NCBI GenBank assembly: GCA_029012165.1
Contig: JAQXLO010000010.1
Span: forward strand, 1-36,716
Source of the DNA: Oscillospiraceae bacterium
GTDB taxonomy: Bacteria > Bacillota > Clostridia > Oscillospirales > Acutalibacteraceae
Length of the DNA: 36,716 nucleotides
Direction: 5' to 3'
The number at the start of each line of letters is the position of its first letter. Position 1 is the first letter of the stretch. The notes beneath the pieces are model-generated. The model saw nothing but the letters and a program-made list of their open reading frames with translations. It did not search any database and had not been told where the DNA came from. The translations under genes and the position numbers were made by a program. Shown piece after piece: positions 7,261 through 14,868 of this stretch.

Positions 7261-7998
7261 TCACATATAGAATATATTGTCTTTGTATTCCTCAAAAATT
7301 TTACGGTTGTGTTCGTCCCCGCCGTCCAGATTGGCGCTCATGAAAACGGGCGGCACAATGCCATCTGCAATCAGGCACTCCACCGCTTCGATCACAATGG
7401 AATTGATCAGCGATACACCGACAGCCGTGGAGGTCGGTCCCATGGGCTCCGCCAGTCCCGGCACGGAAATCGCCGCATCACCGGGCACGCCGCAGTTGTC
7501 GATCACGCTGTCGCACACCTCGAAAAGACGCTTGCCGCCGGGGTGACGGGACGTGACGGACTTGGAGTGCTGCAAGCTGGTGAAGCCGATGGTATACACG
7601 CCCATCTTCCGTGCCTCCAGCGCCATTTCAACGGGAACCGTGTTGCGTCCGGAATTGGAGTGGATGATCAGGCAGTCTCCGGGCTGTACGCCGTTATCCT
7701 CCAAAATGATCTTTCCCAAGCCGGGCAGTCTTTCCAGCTTGCTGGTCATGGTGACGGGGCGTGTGTTGAGCATGACGCCGGAAAACAAAATCGGGTTGAT
7801 GATCGCCAGACCGCCGGTGCGGTAGAACACTTCCTCCGCCAGCATACCGGCATGGGAGCAGCCGAAAACAAAAACGCTCCTTTTGTTTTTAATGGTTTCG
7901 GCAATCACCCGTGCACCGTGCAGAATTTCATCCTGCTGTGTGGAATAGGCGGTCTCGATGGTGTCCAAAACCTTTTGAATATACGCCTTGCTCTGCAT
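7261..7998 (-). CDS. SIS-domain sugar-phosphate-binding protein (UPF0309-like)
   Basis: This 245-residue protein is one SIS domain. FGCSHAGMLAEEVFYRTGG (about 51-69) and IIHSNSGRN (about 109-117) are the Ser-rich loops that bind sugar phosphates. The length and the HPGGKRLFE and GDAAISVPGL segments fit the UPF0309 group of predicted sugar-phosphate isomerases, which often sit among carbohydrate genes. No HTH domain is present, so it is an enzyme rather than an RpiR regulator. It is the first gene of a two-gene transcript with melA. The ribosome binding site is unusual: GGAG lies only one base from the ATG, though GGGG nine bases further up is better spaced. The reaction is unknown. Confidence 0.8.
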   Translation of the reverse strand: MQSKAYIQKVLDTIETAYSTQQDEILHGARVIAETIKNKRSVFVFGCSHAGMLAEEVFYRTGGLAIINPILFSGVMLNTRPVTMTSKLERLPGLGKIILEDNGVQPGDCLIIHSNSGRNTVPVEMALEARKMGVYTIGFTSLQHSKSVTSRHPGGKRLFEVCDSVIDNCGVPGDAAISVPGLAEPMGPTSTAVGVSLINSIVIEAVECLIADGIVPPVFMSANLDGGDEHNRKIFEEYKDNIFYM

Positions 7999-8032
7999 AC
8001 TCCTACCCCGATTCTACAATTAAATTTCATTT

Positions 8033-8061
8033 ATTATACACCTTATGGAAAAAGAAATAAA
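8033..8061 (-). promoter_or_regulatory. promoter for SIS gene and melA
   Basis: On the minus strand TTTATT, 17 bases and TATAAT, with TG just before the -10 box, end 35 bases before the ATG. The -35 box is weak, so the start may depend on an activator or another sugar signal. Confidence 0.5.
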
Positions 8062-8270
8062 GGGTTTTTTGAAATTTTTTGGAGAAAACAGCAAAAAGAC
8101 CGGATATAAACATTCTATGCTATGGCAAACAGGGTACAAGCACATGGATTTTTCGGATATCCTTAATTAGTCCAATGGGACAGCTGCACAGCCGGTGCTG
8201 TGCCGACTGCGGCAGGCTGAATTGCCAAAACATGGTCAAAGCAAAACAGCGCCTTTTTCTTTTTTGCGGG

Positions 8271-8299
8271 TTGCATTATTTATGGTTTTCCGCTATAAT
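8271..8299 (+). promoter_or_regulatory. promoter for GDPD-like gene
   Basis: TTGCAT, 17 bases, TATAAT is a good vegetative promoter. The leader is about 25 bases and contains GAAAGGTGG before the ATG at 8331. This supports the choice of the internal ATG over the longer tracked ORF. Confidence 0.8.
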
Positions 8300-8330
8300 G
8301 TTAAAGACTATTTTGAAAGGTGGTTTTTCC

Positions 8331-9347
8331 ATGAAAGCTTCAAAGAAAATTTTGATCGCCGTTATTGCCGTCATTCTCGTTGCGGCAATCGTTTTGGGCG
8401 TTGGCTATATCGTTTTATCCAAAAAGGTTCCGACTTTGAACGAGGATGCGGAAGGTCTGTCCGATTTCAGCACACGCACCACCTACACCGTCGTCAAGGC
8501 GCCGTATATCCAAAGCGGCGTCATGGAGACCCGCACGGGGATTCAGGACTTTTGGACGCAGAACAAATACAGCTACGGCGTAGAGCTTGTCCTGCAATGC
8601 ACCGCAGATGATGAGCTTGTCGTCCTGTCCGAGCCGCTTCCCGGTCTGAGCAACGCCGAGTCCGTGCTTGGCAAGGATGTTTCCGTCAGCGGCAACACGC
8701 TGAGCAAGCTGCAAAAGGTCAATCTGCTGTACAACTACACCGATGCGGACGGCAAAACACCCTACAGGGACTACGGCAAGTCGGAGCTAAGTCAGGTCAC
8801 GATTCTGTCTTTGGACGAACTGCTCTACTACTTCAGCTCCCCCGTCCACTACACATCCATGCTCTTTTTCCGCTTCCTGGACGAATCGGCGGTGCAGGAC
8901 ATGAACGCTATGCTGGAGAAGCTTTCCCAGCTGCTGGTTCGCCACGGCTGTGCCCTCTCCTCCGTTTTCTGTCCGCAGAGCGACGCCACCGCCGCCTGCA
9001 TCGACAGCAGCTGTCCCGATCTCATGCGCACGGCGACCGAATCCGAAATGCGCAAGCTGTACTTCGACTGCCTGCTGAACAAATCTCAGGGCGAGCTGCC
9101 CTATGTGGTCGTAACGGCGGACAAGGATTCCCGATATGGCAGCGAAAAATTCATCCACTATGCACGCAATCTCGGTCTTGCCGTCGTCCTCGACAACGTC
9201 ACCGAGGACGAGATTCTGACCTATCGCAGCCGTGGGGCTACCGCCCTGCTGACCGCCGACGGCGAGAGCTTTAATCAGGTTCTGTCGGACGCAAGGAAGG
9301 CGGATCAGATTGCGAGACGGGAAGCAAAGAAAGTTGCTGCACAGTGA
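8331..9347 (+). CDS. membrane-anchored, degenerate GDPD-like protein
   Basis: The real start is the ATG at 8331, with a promoter and GAAAGGTGG in front. The 338-residue protein begins with one N-terminal membrane anchor (about residues 5-28) followed by an extracytoplasmic domain. That domain follows the order of a glycerophosphodiester phosphodiesterase TIM barrel: GVELVLQCTADDELVVLSEP stands where active enzymes have ELDV..TKDG..VVxHD, and an ILSLDELLYYF helix and a final ATALLTADG follow. The HRG, E-x-D and HD catalytic residues are all absent, so it is probably a non-enzymatic relative or a lipid/glycan-binding protein. Its last 77 bases overlap the opposing lipoprotein gene. The GDPD relationship is my reading of pattern, not a search result. 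Confidence 0.65.
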   Translation: MKASKKILIAVIAVILVAAIVLGVGYIVLSKKVPTLNEDAEGLSDFSTRTTYTVVKAPYIQSGVMETRTGIQDFWTQNKYSYGVELVLQCTADDELVVLSEPLPGLSNAESVLGKDVSVSGNTLSKLQKVNLLYNYTDADGKTPYRDYGKSELSQVTILSLDELLYYFSSPVHYTSMLFFRFLDESAVQDMNAMLEKLSQLLVRHGCALSSVFCPQSDATAACIDSSCPDLMRTATESEMRKLYFDCLLNKSQGELPYVVVTADKDSRYGSEKFIHYARNLGLAVVLDNVTEDEILTYRSRGATALLTADGESFNQVLSDARKADQIARREAKKVAAQ

Positions 9348-9771
9348 TCGCCTGCTGCGTGCCGTACAGCAAATAGCGGAAGTATTCCGTTTCCGTCTTT
9401 TGAATCTGGTCGGAATTCTCCATGATTTGGGCAAGAAAGGATTCCGGCACATCTTCCCCCAGCGGCGATGCCAAAACCGAAAAAGCGATCTGCGCAGTCT
9501 GCATAAGCTGCGCCGCATCCTTCGTTTGTGCGGTCAAAATGCAGTTCTGCACGGCGGCATCCGCATCCGTTTGCAGACGCAGCAGTACGTCGTCCGCCAC
9601 CACCAGCATTTCGTCTGCACTGCGGCGCATGACATCCGCTTCCGTGATCTGCACGGTTTGCGAGCGCTGATTAAACTCTTTGCAAAACAAGACCGTGTCT
9701 GTTTTTTCACTGCGGGCACAGCCGCAAAAAAGCAGTACGGGCACCAATACCAACAAAATTCCTCGGCGCAT
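9271..9771 (-). CDS. small putative lipoprotein, function unknown
   Basis: The 166-residue protein starts with Arg-Arg, a hydrophobic stretch (ILLVLVPVLLF) and then CGC, a passable but non-ideal lipobox. It is therefore probably exported and anchored to the membrane. The mature part is mostly helical and Gln/Asp-rich (AADDVLLRLQTDADAAVQ, IMENSDQIQKTETEYFRYL), without a motif I know. AAAGGGTGAGAAG precedes the ATG. It overlaps the 3' end of the GDPD-like gene by 77 bases in convergent orientation, so the two transcripts can pair. The opposite-strand ORF over the same bases (9310-9819) looks like a shadow. Only 44 bases separate its start from the acyltransferase gene. Confidence 0.65.
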   Translation of the reverse strand: MRRGILLVLVPVLLFCGCARSEKTDTVLFCKEFNQRSQTVQITEADVMRRSADEMLVVADDVLLRLQTDADAAVQNCILTAQTKDAAQLMQTAQIAFSVLASPLGEDVPESFLAQIMENSDQIQKTETEYFRYLLYGTQQAITVQQLSLLPVSQSDPPSLRPTEPD

Positions 9772-9815
9772 CTTCTCACCCTTTCATTTATTTCTATTGT
9801 TGGAGGATGTATAAT

Positions 9816-10739
9816 ATGAAAAATATCGCTGACTTTTTGGAGCTTTTCATGGACAAAACGGGATATCCCGAGGACGCCAAGGACACGTTCCGCAATATAC
9901 ACGCACAGCTTCTGCGCACACCGACAGCCGCTGAAAAATTCGACGGCATCCTTGCCGGCATGGAAAACGGCGGACGCAAGGAACTGCTGGTGGAAGCAGA
10001 CGCTCTGGCCGAGTCATTGGGCGTCCACCCCTACTCCATGGAGCTGTACGTTTTCATGGTACGTGCCCTGCCTTTGCGTGAGCGCTACAGACAGGCGGGC
10101 ATTGACGAGCAGGTCTACTGGGATTCCATGACCGATCTGCGGGCCAAGCTGATTGAATGCCGGGACGTTTACGGCGTCAACGGCTCCTTTGTGGCATCGT
10201 GGTTCTTCGGGTTCTTCGACATGACCCGCTTTGCCCTCGGTCGATTGCAGTTTGAGATCGGGCAGTTTCATCACGACAAGCCCTATCTCTGGGGCGATCT
10301 CGCCTTGCAGTCCGGGGACAACGCCATCAATATCCACATCCCCTCCCTCGGACCGCTCCCGACAGAATCCGTGCTCGACGCCCTGGGGCGGGCATACCGC
10401 TTCCCGTACTTTGAAAAGGTACGTGTACAGGGCTCGGACATCCGCCCGTTCATGTGCGGCTCCTGGCTGCTGTACCCGGGGCACAGGGACTTTCTGCCGA
10501 GCCGGTCGAACATCCTCAAATTCATGGACTGCTTCGACATCATCCGCTGCGAGGAAGAACGGGAGTTCGGCAACAAGTGGCGTGTCTTTGGCAAGGACAA
10601 GGACACCCCGCCCGAAAATCTGCCCACCGACACCGCCCTGCGCCGTGCCTATGCCGAACGCCTGCGGGCAGGCGGCATGACCGGCAGTGGGTTCGGCATT
10701 CTCCTGTTTGACGGAGAAAAAATCGTCAACCACCGCTAA
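9816..10739 (+). CDS. two-domain acyltransferase (NAT_N / GNAT-like C-terminal)
   Basis: I start at the second ATG (9816), because GGAGG touches the first one directly and lies nine bases from the second. The 307-residue product resembles the Firmicutes acyltransferase-domain proteins with an N-terminal helical domain (about 1-130, FLELFMDKTGYPEDA) and a GNAT-like C-terminal domain (about 130-300). The C-terminal domain has RLQFEIGQF, INIHIPSLGPL and CGSWLLYPG. The natural acceptor of this family is, as far as I know, unestablished. It is followed 11 bases later by the GH89 gene, with AAGGAG in the gap, so the two form an operon. The pairing hints that it modifies an amino sugar or glycan fragment (inference). 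Confidence 0.75.
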   Translation: MKNIADFLELFMDKTGYPEDAKDTFRNIHAQLLRTPTAAEKFDGILAGMENGGRKELLVEADALAESLGVHPYSMELYVFMVRALPLRERYRQAGIDEQVYWDSMTDLRAKLIECRDVYGVNGSFVASWFFGFFDMTRFALGRLQFEIGQFHHDKPYLWGDLALQSGDNAINIHIPSLGPLPTESVLDALGRAYRFPYFEKVRVQGSDIRPFMCGSWLLYPGHRDFLPSRSNILKFMDCFDIIRCEEEREFGNKWRVFGKDKDTPPENLPTDTALRRAYAERLRAGGMTGSGFGILLFDGEKIVNHR

Positions 10740-10750
10740 GGAGCTCGTAC

Positions 10751-12829
10751 ATGAATCGTTTATTTGAACGCACTGCCCCGGAGCTTTGCGCACTTTTGAA
10801 CTGGAAAATCGACGACCGCAGGGACGGTTCGGAGTTCTACGAGATTCGCCCGGACGGCGACAAGGTACTTCTTTGCGGCAGCAGCCAAACGGCTGTCGCT
10901 GCGGCGTTTTACCGTTTCCTCGGCGAATGCTGCGCTTTGGAGCTTTCCCCCTGCGGCAACACGAAAATCTACACCTGCGACAGTATTTCCATGCCGAAAA
11001 AGGTCATCACACAGACCATCCCCTATGACAGGCGCATGGGCATGACCTATGAAACGTACATGAACGACGCTTTCTGCTGGGACTGGGATCGCTGGGAACG
11101 GGAACTGGATTTCCTCGCCATGCAGGGCGTCAATATGGTATTCATGCCCGTGGGACAGGAAGCCGTCTGGTACTACGGTGCACTGGATATGGGCATCAAC
11201 CGGGAGGACGCCATGGAGTTTTTGTCCAGCCCCTGCTACTACCCCCTGCAGCTCGCCGGCAGACTGGACACCGTTTTCCCCATGACGGACACCAACTATC
11301 TCAAGGCACAGATCAAATTGGGACAAAGAATTGTCGAACGTATGCGGGAATTGGGCATGGAGCCCGTTCTGCCCGCCTTTAACGGGCACGTTCCCCAATA
11401 TATGAAGGGTTATTTTTCCGGTGCAGGACTGTTCTTCGTTATGCCCTACGGTCAATATCCCTTTACCTACCGTGTTTTTCCCGATGATGCGCTGTTTGAA
11501 AAGACGGCATTTGCTCTGGCGAACAAACAAACGGAATTTTTCGGTGAAGCAAAGTATTATCTTGCCGATCCCTTTTACGGCGTCTCGCCTCGCATGAAAG
11601 CGGACACGCTGCTGCCCGCCTACGGCAAGGCTATCCAGCGTACCATACAATCCCGGCATCCGGGTGCGGTCTGGGTTTCCCACGCCTGCGAACACACCGA
11701 CACGCTTTTGCGGGATGTGGACGCACAGTCCGTGCTGATTCTCGACACGGACGGCACAGCGAACAGTTTCGGCGGCAAGCCTTTCGTGTCCGGCACCCGA
11801 TGCAACTTCGGCGGGCACAGCGTCCTTTGCGGCAATGCCGACACGGTATTTCAAAAGAAAGACGCTGTGGGACGGGGCATTTTCTGCGAATATACCCTTG
11901 CCAATCCGCTGTACATGGACTGCGCCTTCCGTGCGCTGACCACACCCGACATCTCTGCACAGGACTTTTTTGTGCAGTCCGCCATCCGCCGCTGGGGCAG
12001 TGACGAGGCGTGTCTGCGGGAAGCCGCCAAACTGCTGTACGACAACTGCTACTGCGGTGCGCCGTCCGGGGCTGTCGGCTCTATCCCCGCTTGCAGACCC
12101 TCCACGGAACTTGCGCACACCGCTCCCGGCGACACATTGCAGCTGCACTACGACAACAAGGCGCTGTGCCAAGCGCTGGAATGTATGCTCGCTTCCAAAG
12201 GCGACTACACGGACGGCTACGCCTTTGACGTATGCGACGTCACACGGCAGATGCTCTCCAACTATGCACGGCGGCTGTATGTCGGCGTGATCGAGGGGTA
12301 CCAAAAGCGGGACAGCCGACTGTTCGAGACCTCGACCAACGCTTTTCTGCGTCTGCTGTCGGACATGGACAGACTGCTGCACACCCGGTCGGAATTCTGC
12401 CTGCACACCCATCTGCTCGCCGCAGAAGAACGTGCCGAGGGCAACACCAACAAGCAAAACTTCGAGGTGGCATTTCTCTCCAGCGTTTCCATGTTTGGCC
12501 CGTTCAAACAGCCGGAATTTTACGATATGCTGTGGAAGGAATGGGCGGATCTTTTGAACACCTATTATGCAGAACGCTGGCACGAATTTTTCTCCCTGCT
12601 GGCGAAGGGCTTCAAAAAACGAAAAAATATTTCCACCGTCTGCCGCAAACAGATCGACGGGCGCAATCCCTGCCGTGGTGACAAATTCGGCAAAACGCTG
12701 GACAAAAAGGAACGTCACTGGATCACCACCTGCAAAACAACGCCGCCCTCCGAGGAGGATACGCTGGAGGTTGCGGCAGAACTTCTGCAAAAGTACAAGC
12801 CCATGATCGAACGGGAATACATACAGTAA
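10751..12829 (+). CDS. GH89 alpha-N-acetylglucosaminidase homologue, possibly inactive
   Basis: The 692-residue product matches NAGLU/GH89 from end to end. It has an N-terminal small domain (about 1-85), then MTYETYMNDAFCWDWDRWERE, MQGVNMVFMPVGQEAVWYYG and LPAFNGHVPQY in the barrel. The C-terminal helical domain has SMFGPFKQPEFYDMLWKEWADLL and TYYAERWHEFF. GH89 enzymes cut terminal alpha-GlcNAc, found in gastric mucin and heparan sulfate. The nucleophile position looks kept as Glu380 (GRGIFCE, like GxGxxPE). The acid/base segment reads DPFYGVSP where known members have F-x-E, giving Gly277. No signal peptide is visible, so it is probably cytoplasmic. Family is sure, activity is not. Confidence 0.85.
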   Translation: MNRLFERTAPELCALLNWKIDDRRDGSEFYEIRPDGDKVLLCGSSQTAVAAAFYRFLGECCALELSPCGNTKIYTCDSISMPKKVITQTIPYDRRMGMTYETYMNDAFCWDWDRWERELDFLAMQGVNMVFMPVGQEAVWYYGALDMGINREDAMEFLSSPCYYPLQLAGRLDTVFPMTDTNYLKAQIKLGQRIVERMRELGMEPVLPAFNGHVPQYMKGYFSGAGLFFVMPYGQYPFTYRVFPDDALFEKTAFALANKQTEFFGEAKYYLADPFYGVSPRMKADTLLPAYGKAIQRTIQSRHPGAVWVSHACEHTDTLLRDVDAQSVLILDTDGTANSFGGKPFVSGTRCNFGGHSVLCGNADTVFQKKDAVGRGIFCEYTLANPLYMDCAFRALTTPDISAQDFFVQSAIRRWGSDEACLREAAKLLYDNCYCGAPSGAVGSIPACRPSTELAHTAPGDTLQLHYDNKALCQALECMLASKGDYTDGYAFDVCDVTRQMLSNYARRLYVGVIEGYQKRDSRLFETSTNAFLRLLSDMDRLLHTRSEFCLHTHLLAAEERAEGNTNKQNFEVAFLSSVSMFGPFKQPEFYDMLWKEWADLLNTYYAERWHEFFSLLAKGFKKRKNISTVCRKQIDGRNPCRGDKFGKTLDKKERHWITTCKTTPPSEEDTLEVAAELLQKYKPMIEREYIQ

Positions 12830-12843
12830 AAACACGCTTTCAC

Positions 12844-12887
12844 AAAAAACAGCCTGAGAAGCACTATCTCTTCTCAGGCTGTTTTTT
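12844..12887. terminator. perfect bidirectional terminator
   Basis: AAAAAACAGCCTGAGAAG and CTTCTCAGGCTGTTTTTT form an uninterrupted 18-bp stem around CACTATCT, with U runs in either direction. It lies between the converging ends of GH89 and the PPOX gene and should end both transcripts, including the thirteen-gene minus-strand operon. Confidence 0.95.
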
Positions 12888-12896
12888 CGTCCCGGG

Positions 12897-13364
12897 TCAT
12901 TTTCCTTTGCAGGATATTTTCTGTACCGTCAGTTTGAAAACGGCGACCGTCTCCAGCTCTGCGTCCGAATATTCCCATTCGGCGCTCTGTGTCGCCTGCT
13001 GCATCAAAGCGTTCAGTCCGATTTGTTTTTCTGCGGCGTCCTCCACGATTTGCAGTGTGCCCGTGCCGATGACGCTCTGAAAGGATGCTGTGTATTGGCA
13101 CGCCGTATCGCCCTCGATCAGGCGGTACTGTCCGTCCACTTCAAAACCCACGGTGGGATTTGATCGGCAGAGTTCATATTTTCTGCCCGCCTTTGCACCG
13201 TGAAAGTAGAAGGTATAGCGTCCGTTTTCGCACAGACAGCCGTAATTGACGGGGACGATATACACTTCCCCTTTGTCATAAAAACCGACACGCAGAATCT
13301 GTTCGTGGGCAAGGAACGCTGCGATGGCTTTTTCGTCGGTGATCTCTCTGTCGCTTCTGCGCAT
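12897..13364 (-). CDS. pyridoxamine 5'-phosphate oxidase-fold flavoprotein (NimA-like)
   Basis: The 155-residue protein has the split-barrel fold of the PPOX family that includes nitroimidazole resistance NimA. It begins with the typical MRRSDREI, then ILRVGFYDKGEVYIVPVNYGCLCENGRYTFYFHGAKAGRK, where the FHGA segment binds FMN phosphate. YTASFQSVIGTG is the second conserved strand. These proteins bind FMN or related flavins and may reduce small molecules. The natural substrate is unknown. It is the last gene of the long minus-strand operon, four bases after the phosphohexomutase, with its own GAAGGAG. Confidence 0.85.
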   Translation of the reverse strand: MRRSDREITDEKAIAAFLAHEQILRVGFYDKGEVYIVPVNYGCLCENGRYTFYFHGAKAGRKYELCRSNPTVGFEVDGQYRLIEGDTACQYTASFQSVIGTGTLQIVEDAAEKQIGLNALMQQATQSAEWEYSDAELETVAVFKLTVQKISCKGK

Positions 13365-13368
13365 CGTA

Positions 13369-14865
13369 TCACTCCTTCAAAAGGGACGTAAGCTTGCTGT
13401 AGTCAATGTCGGTATACTTTTTCGTAAACGCATACAGCGTTTGCAGCATTTGCAGCGTGCCGCCCTGTGTATTGCTCTCGGCGTTGATGACGATCACCGG
13501 GTCATGCACACTCAGGCGCACCAAGATCCAGCCGTCTCCGGCATCCGCATCGGTGGAAAACCGCACACCCTCGTAGTTGTCCGGAGCGACGGTGTAGCCC
13601 GCCAAAGCGCCGGCGAAGGCCGTCCAGCTTTCAATAAACTGCTCGCCCACCGTGCGGAAATCCTCGGAGAGAATGCGGAAGCGCACTTCGTTCTCCTCCG
13701 CCGGAACCGCAAGACCGTCCAGCAGGGCGGACAGATTTTCCTTGCCCAGCTTCGCCATGCGGATAATGATGCGGGTCATCAAATAGGCGCCGTCATCCAA
13801 ATTATAGTTTTCCCGGAAAGCCGCATGACCCGATGTTTCCATCGCCAGCGGACAGCTTTCCCCCGCCTTGTTCAGCTCGATCATCTTGTCAATGACGTTC
13901 TTGTAGCCACGCTTAAAGCGCAGATGCTTGCCGCCGTGCGCCTCGATGAACTTTTGCAGTCCGTCGGACGTCACGGAGTCGGTCACCACGGTACCGCCGG
14001 GACAATCCTCCAAGGCGATTGCCGCCGCCAGCGCCACAAGACGGTTGCGGTTGATCTCCACGCCCTTGGCATCCACGCATCCGGCACGATCCACGTCCGT
14101 GTCAAAGACGATGCCCAGATCGGCACCGCTGTCCACGGTCGCCTCGGCCGCCATGCGCATGGCGGTCTTGTCCTCAGGGTTGGCAATATGGTTCGGGAAG
14201 GTGCCGTCCGGCTCCAAAAACCGACTGCCGGAAATGTCGGCGCCCAAGGGCGCCAGTACATTTTTGGCGTAGAACCCGCCGACGCCGTTGCCGGCATCCA
14301 CAGCGATTTTATAGCCCAGAAGCGGCTGTTCCCCGCCGCCGATGCCGTCCCGGATCTGTCGGCGCAGGATCGCCGCATAGGTTTCCATAAAATCCACCGA
14401 CTCTGCCTTGCCGCCCTCAGCGTCCGGGAAGTCGTTCGCCTCGGCAAGCGTCAGGATCGCCGCAATATCGCCGCCCTCCAGTCCGCCGTCCCGGGTGAAA
14501 AATTTCAACCCGTTTTTGTCCATGGGATGGTGGCTCGCCGTGATCTGCACGGCGCCGTCACACGAAAGCTCCACCGTTGTCAGGAACATCGCCGGCGTGG
14601 AGGACATCCCGCAGGATTTGACGCAAACGCCCATGGACAGCAATGCCGCCGTCACTGCGGCGTCGATGCGCTCGGAGGACACCCGGGAATCATGACCGAC
14701 CGCCACCGTCAGCGTATCTTTTTTCGTATATGTACGCAGCCAACAGACAAAGCCCTTTGCCATGCGGGCAACGACCTCGTCGCTCAAATACAGCGGATCC
14801 TCCGTCTGTACACAGCCGTAGCCCCGAATATCCGTGCCGCTTTTGAATCCTTTCCAGTTCACCAT
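13369..14865 (-). CDS. phosphoglucomutase/phosphomannomutase family protein
   Basis: This 498-residue protein shows the four-domain alpha-D-phosphohexomutase layout. The start GTDIRGYG, the phosphoserine loop ITASHHPMDKNGLKFF (about 127-142; ASHHP instead of the usual ASHNP), the Mg loop FDTDVDRAG (usually DGDxDR), the sugar loop ETSGH and a C-terminal phosphate-binding domain are present. Such enzymes move phosphate between C1 and C6 of glucose, mannose or glucosamine. The changed metal loop (DTDVD) still keeps three aspartates, so activity is plausible. It lies three bases after the PLP-enzyme gene. GGGAGGGG precedes its ATG. The preferred sugar cannot be read from sequence. Confidence 0.9.
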   Translation of the reverse strand: MVNWKGFKSGTDIRGYGCVQTEDPLYLSDEVVARMAKGFVCWLRTYTKKDTLTVAVGHDSRVSSERIDAAVTAALLSMGVCVKSCGMSSTPAMFLTTVELSCDGAVQITASHHPMDKNGLKFFTRDGGLEGGDIAAILTLAEANDFPDAEGGKAESVDFMETYAAILRRQIRDGIGGGEQPLLGYKIAVDAGNGVGGFYAKNVLAPLGADISGSRFLEPDGTFPNHIANPEDKTAMRMAAEATVDSGADLGIVFDTDVDRAGCVDAKGVEINRNRLVALAAAIALEDCPGGTVVTDSVTSDGLQKFIEAHGGKHLRFKRGYKNVIDKMIELNKAGESCPLAMETSGHAAFRENYNLDDGAYLMTRIIIRMAKLGKENLSALLDGLAVPAEENEVRFRILSEDFRTVGEQFIESWTAFAGALAGYTVAPDNYEGVRFSTDADAGDGWILVRLSVHDPVIVINAESNTQGGTLQMLQTLYAFTKKYTDIDYSKLTSLLKE

Positions 14866-14868
14866 TTG

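Larger units (their letters stand above)
7999..8330. other. 332-base divergent intergenic region with a perfect hairpin
   Basis: No gene is visible between the SIS gene (leftward) and the GDPD-like gene (rightward). The region holds a leftward -10 near 8033 and a rightward promoter at 8271-8299. Between them is GCACAGC-CGGT-GCTGTGC (8186-8203), a perfect 7-bp hairpin followed by GACTGCGGCAGGCTG. The hairpin lies upstream of the rightward promoter, so it is not in that leader. It does not match a riboswitch I can recognise. Confidence 0.5.

Noticed and set aside
8186-8330. riboswitch in the GDPD-like gene leader
   Set aside because: The good promoter starts at 8271, so the structured bases are upstream of the transcript, and no known riboswitch core is visible.
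10760-12835. 691-residue minus-strand ORF opposite GH89
   Set aside because: It mirrors the GH89 gene, which has clear family motifs.
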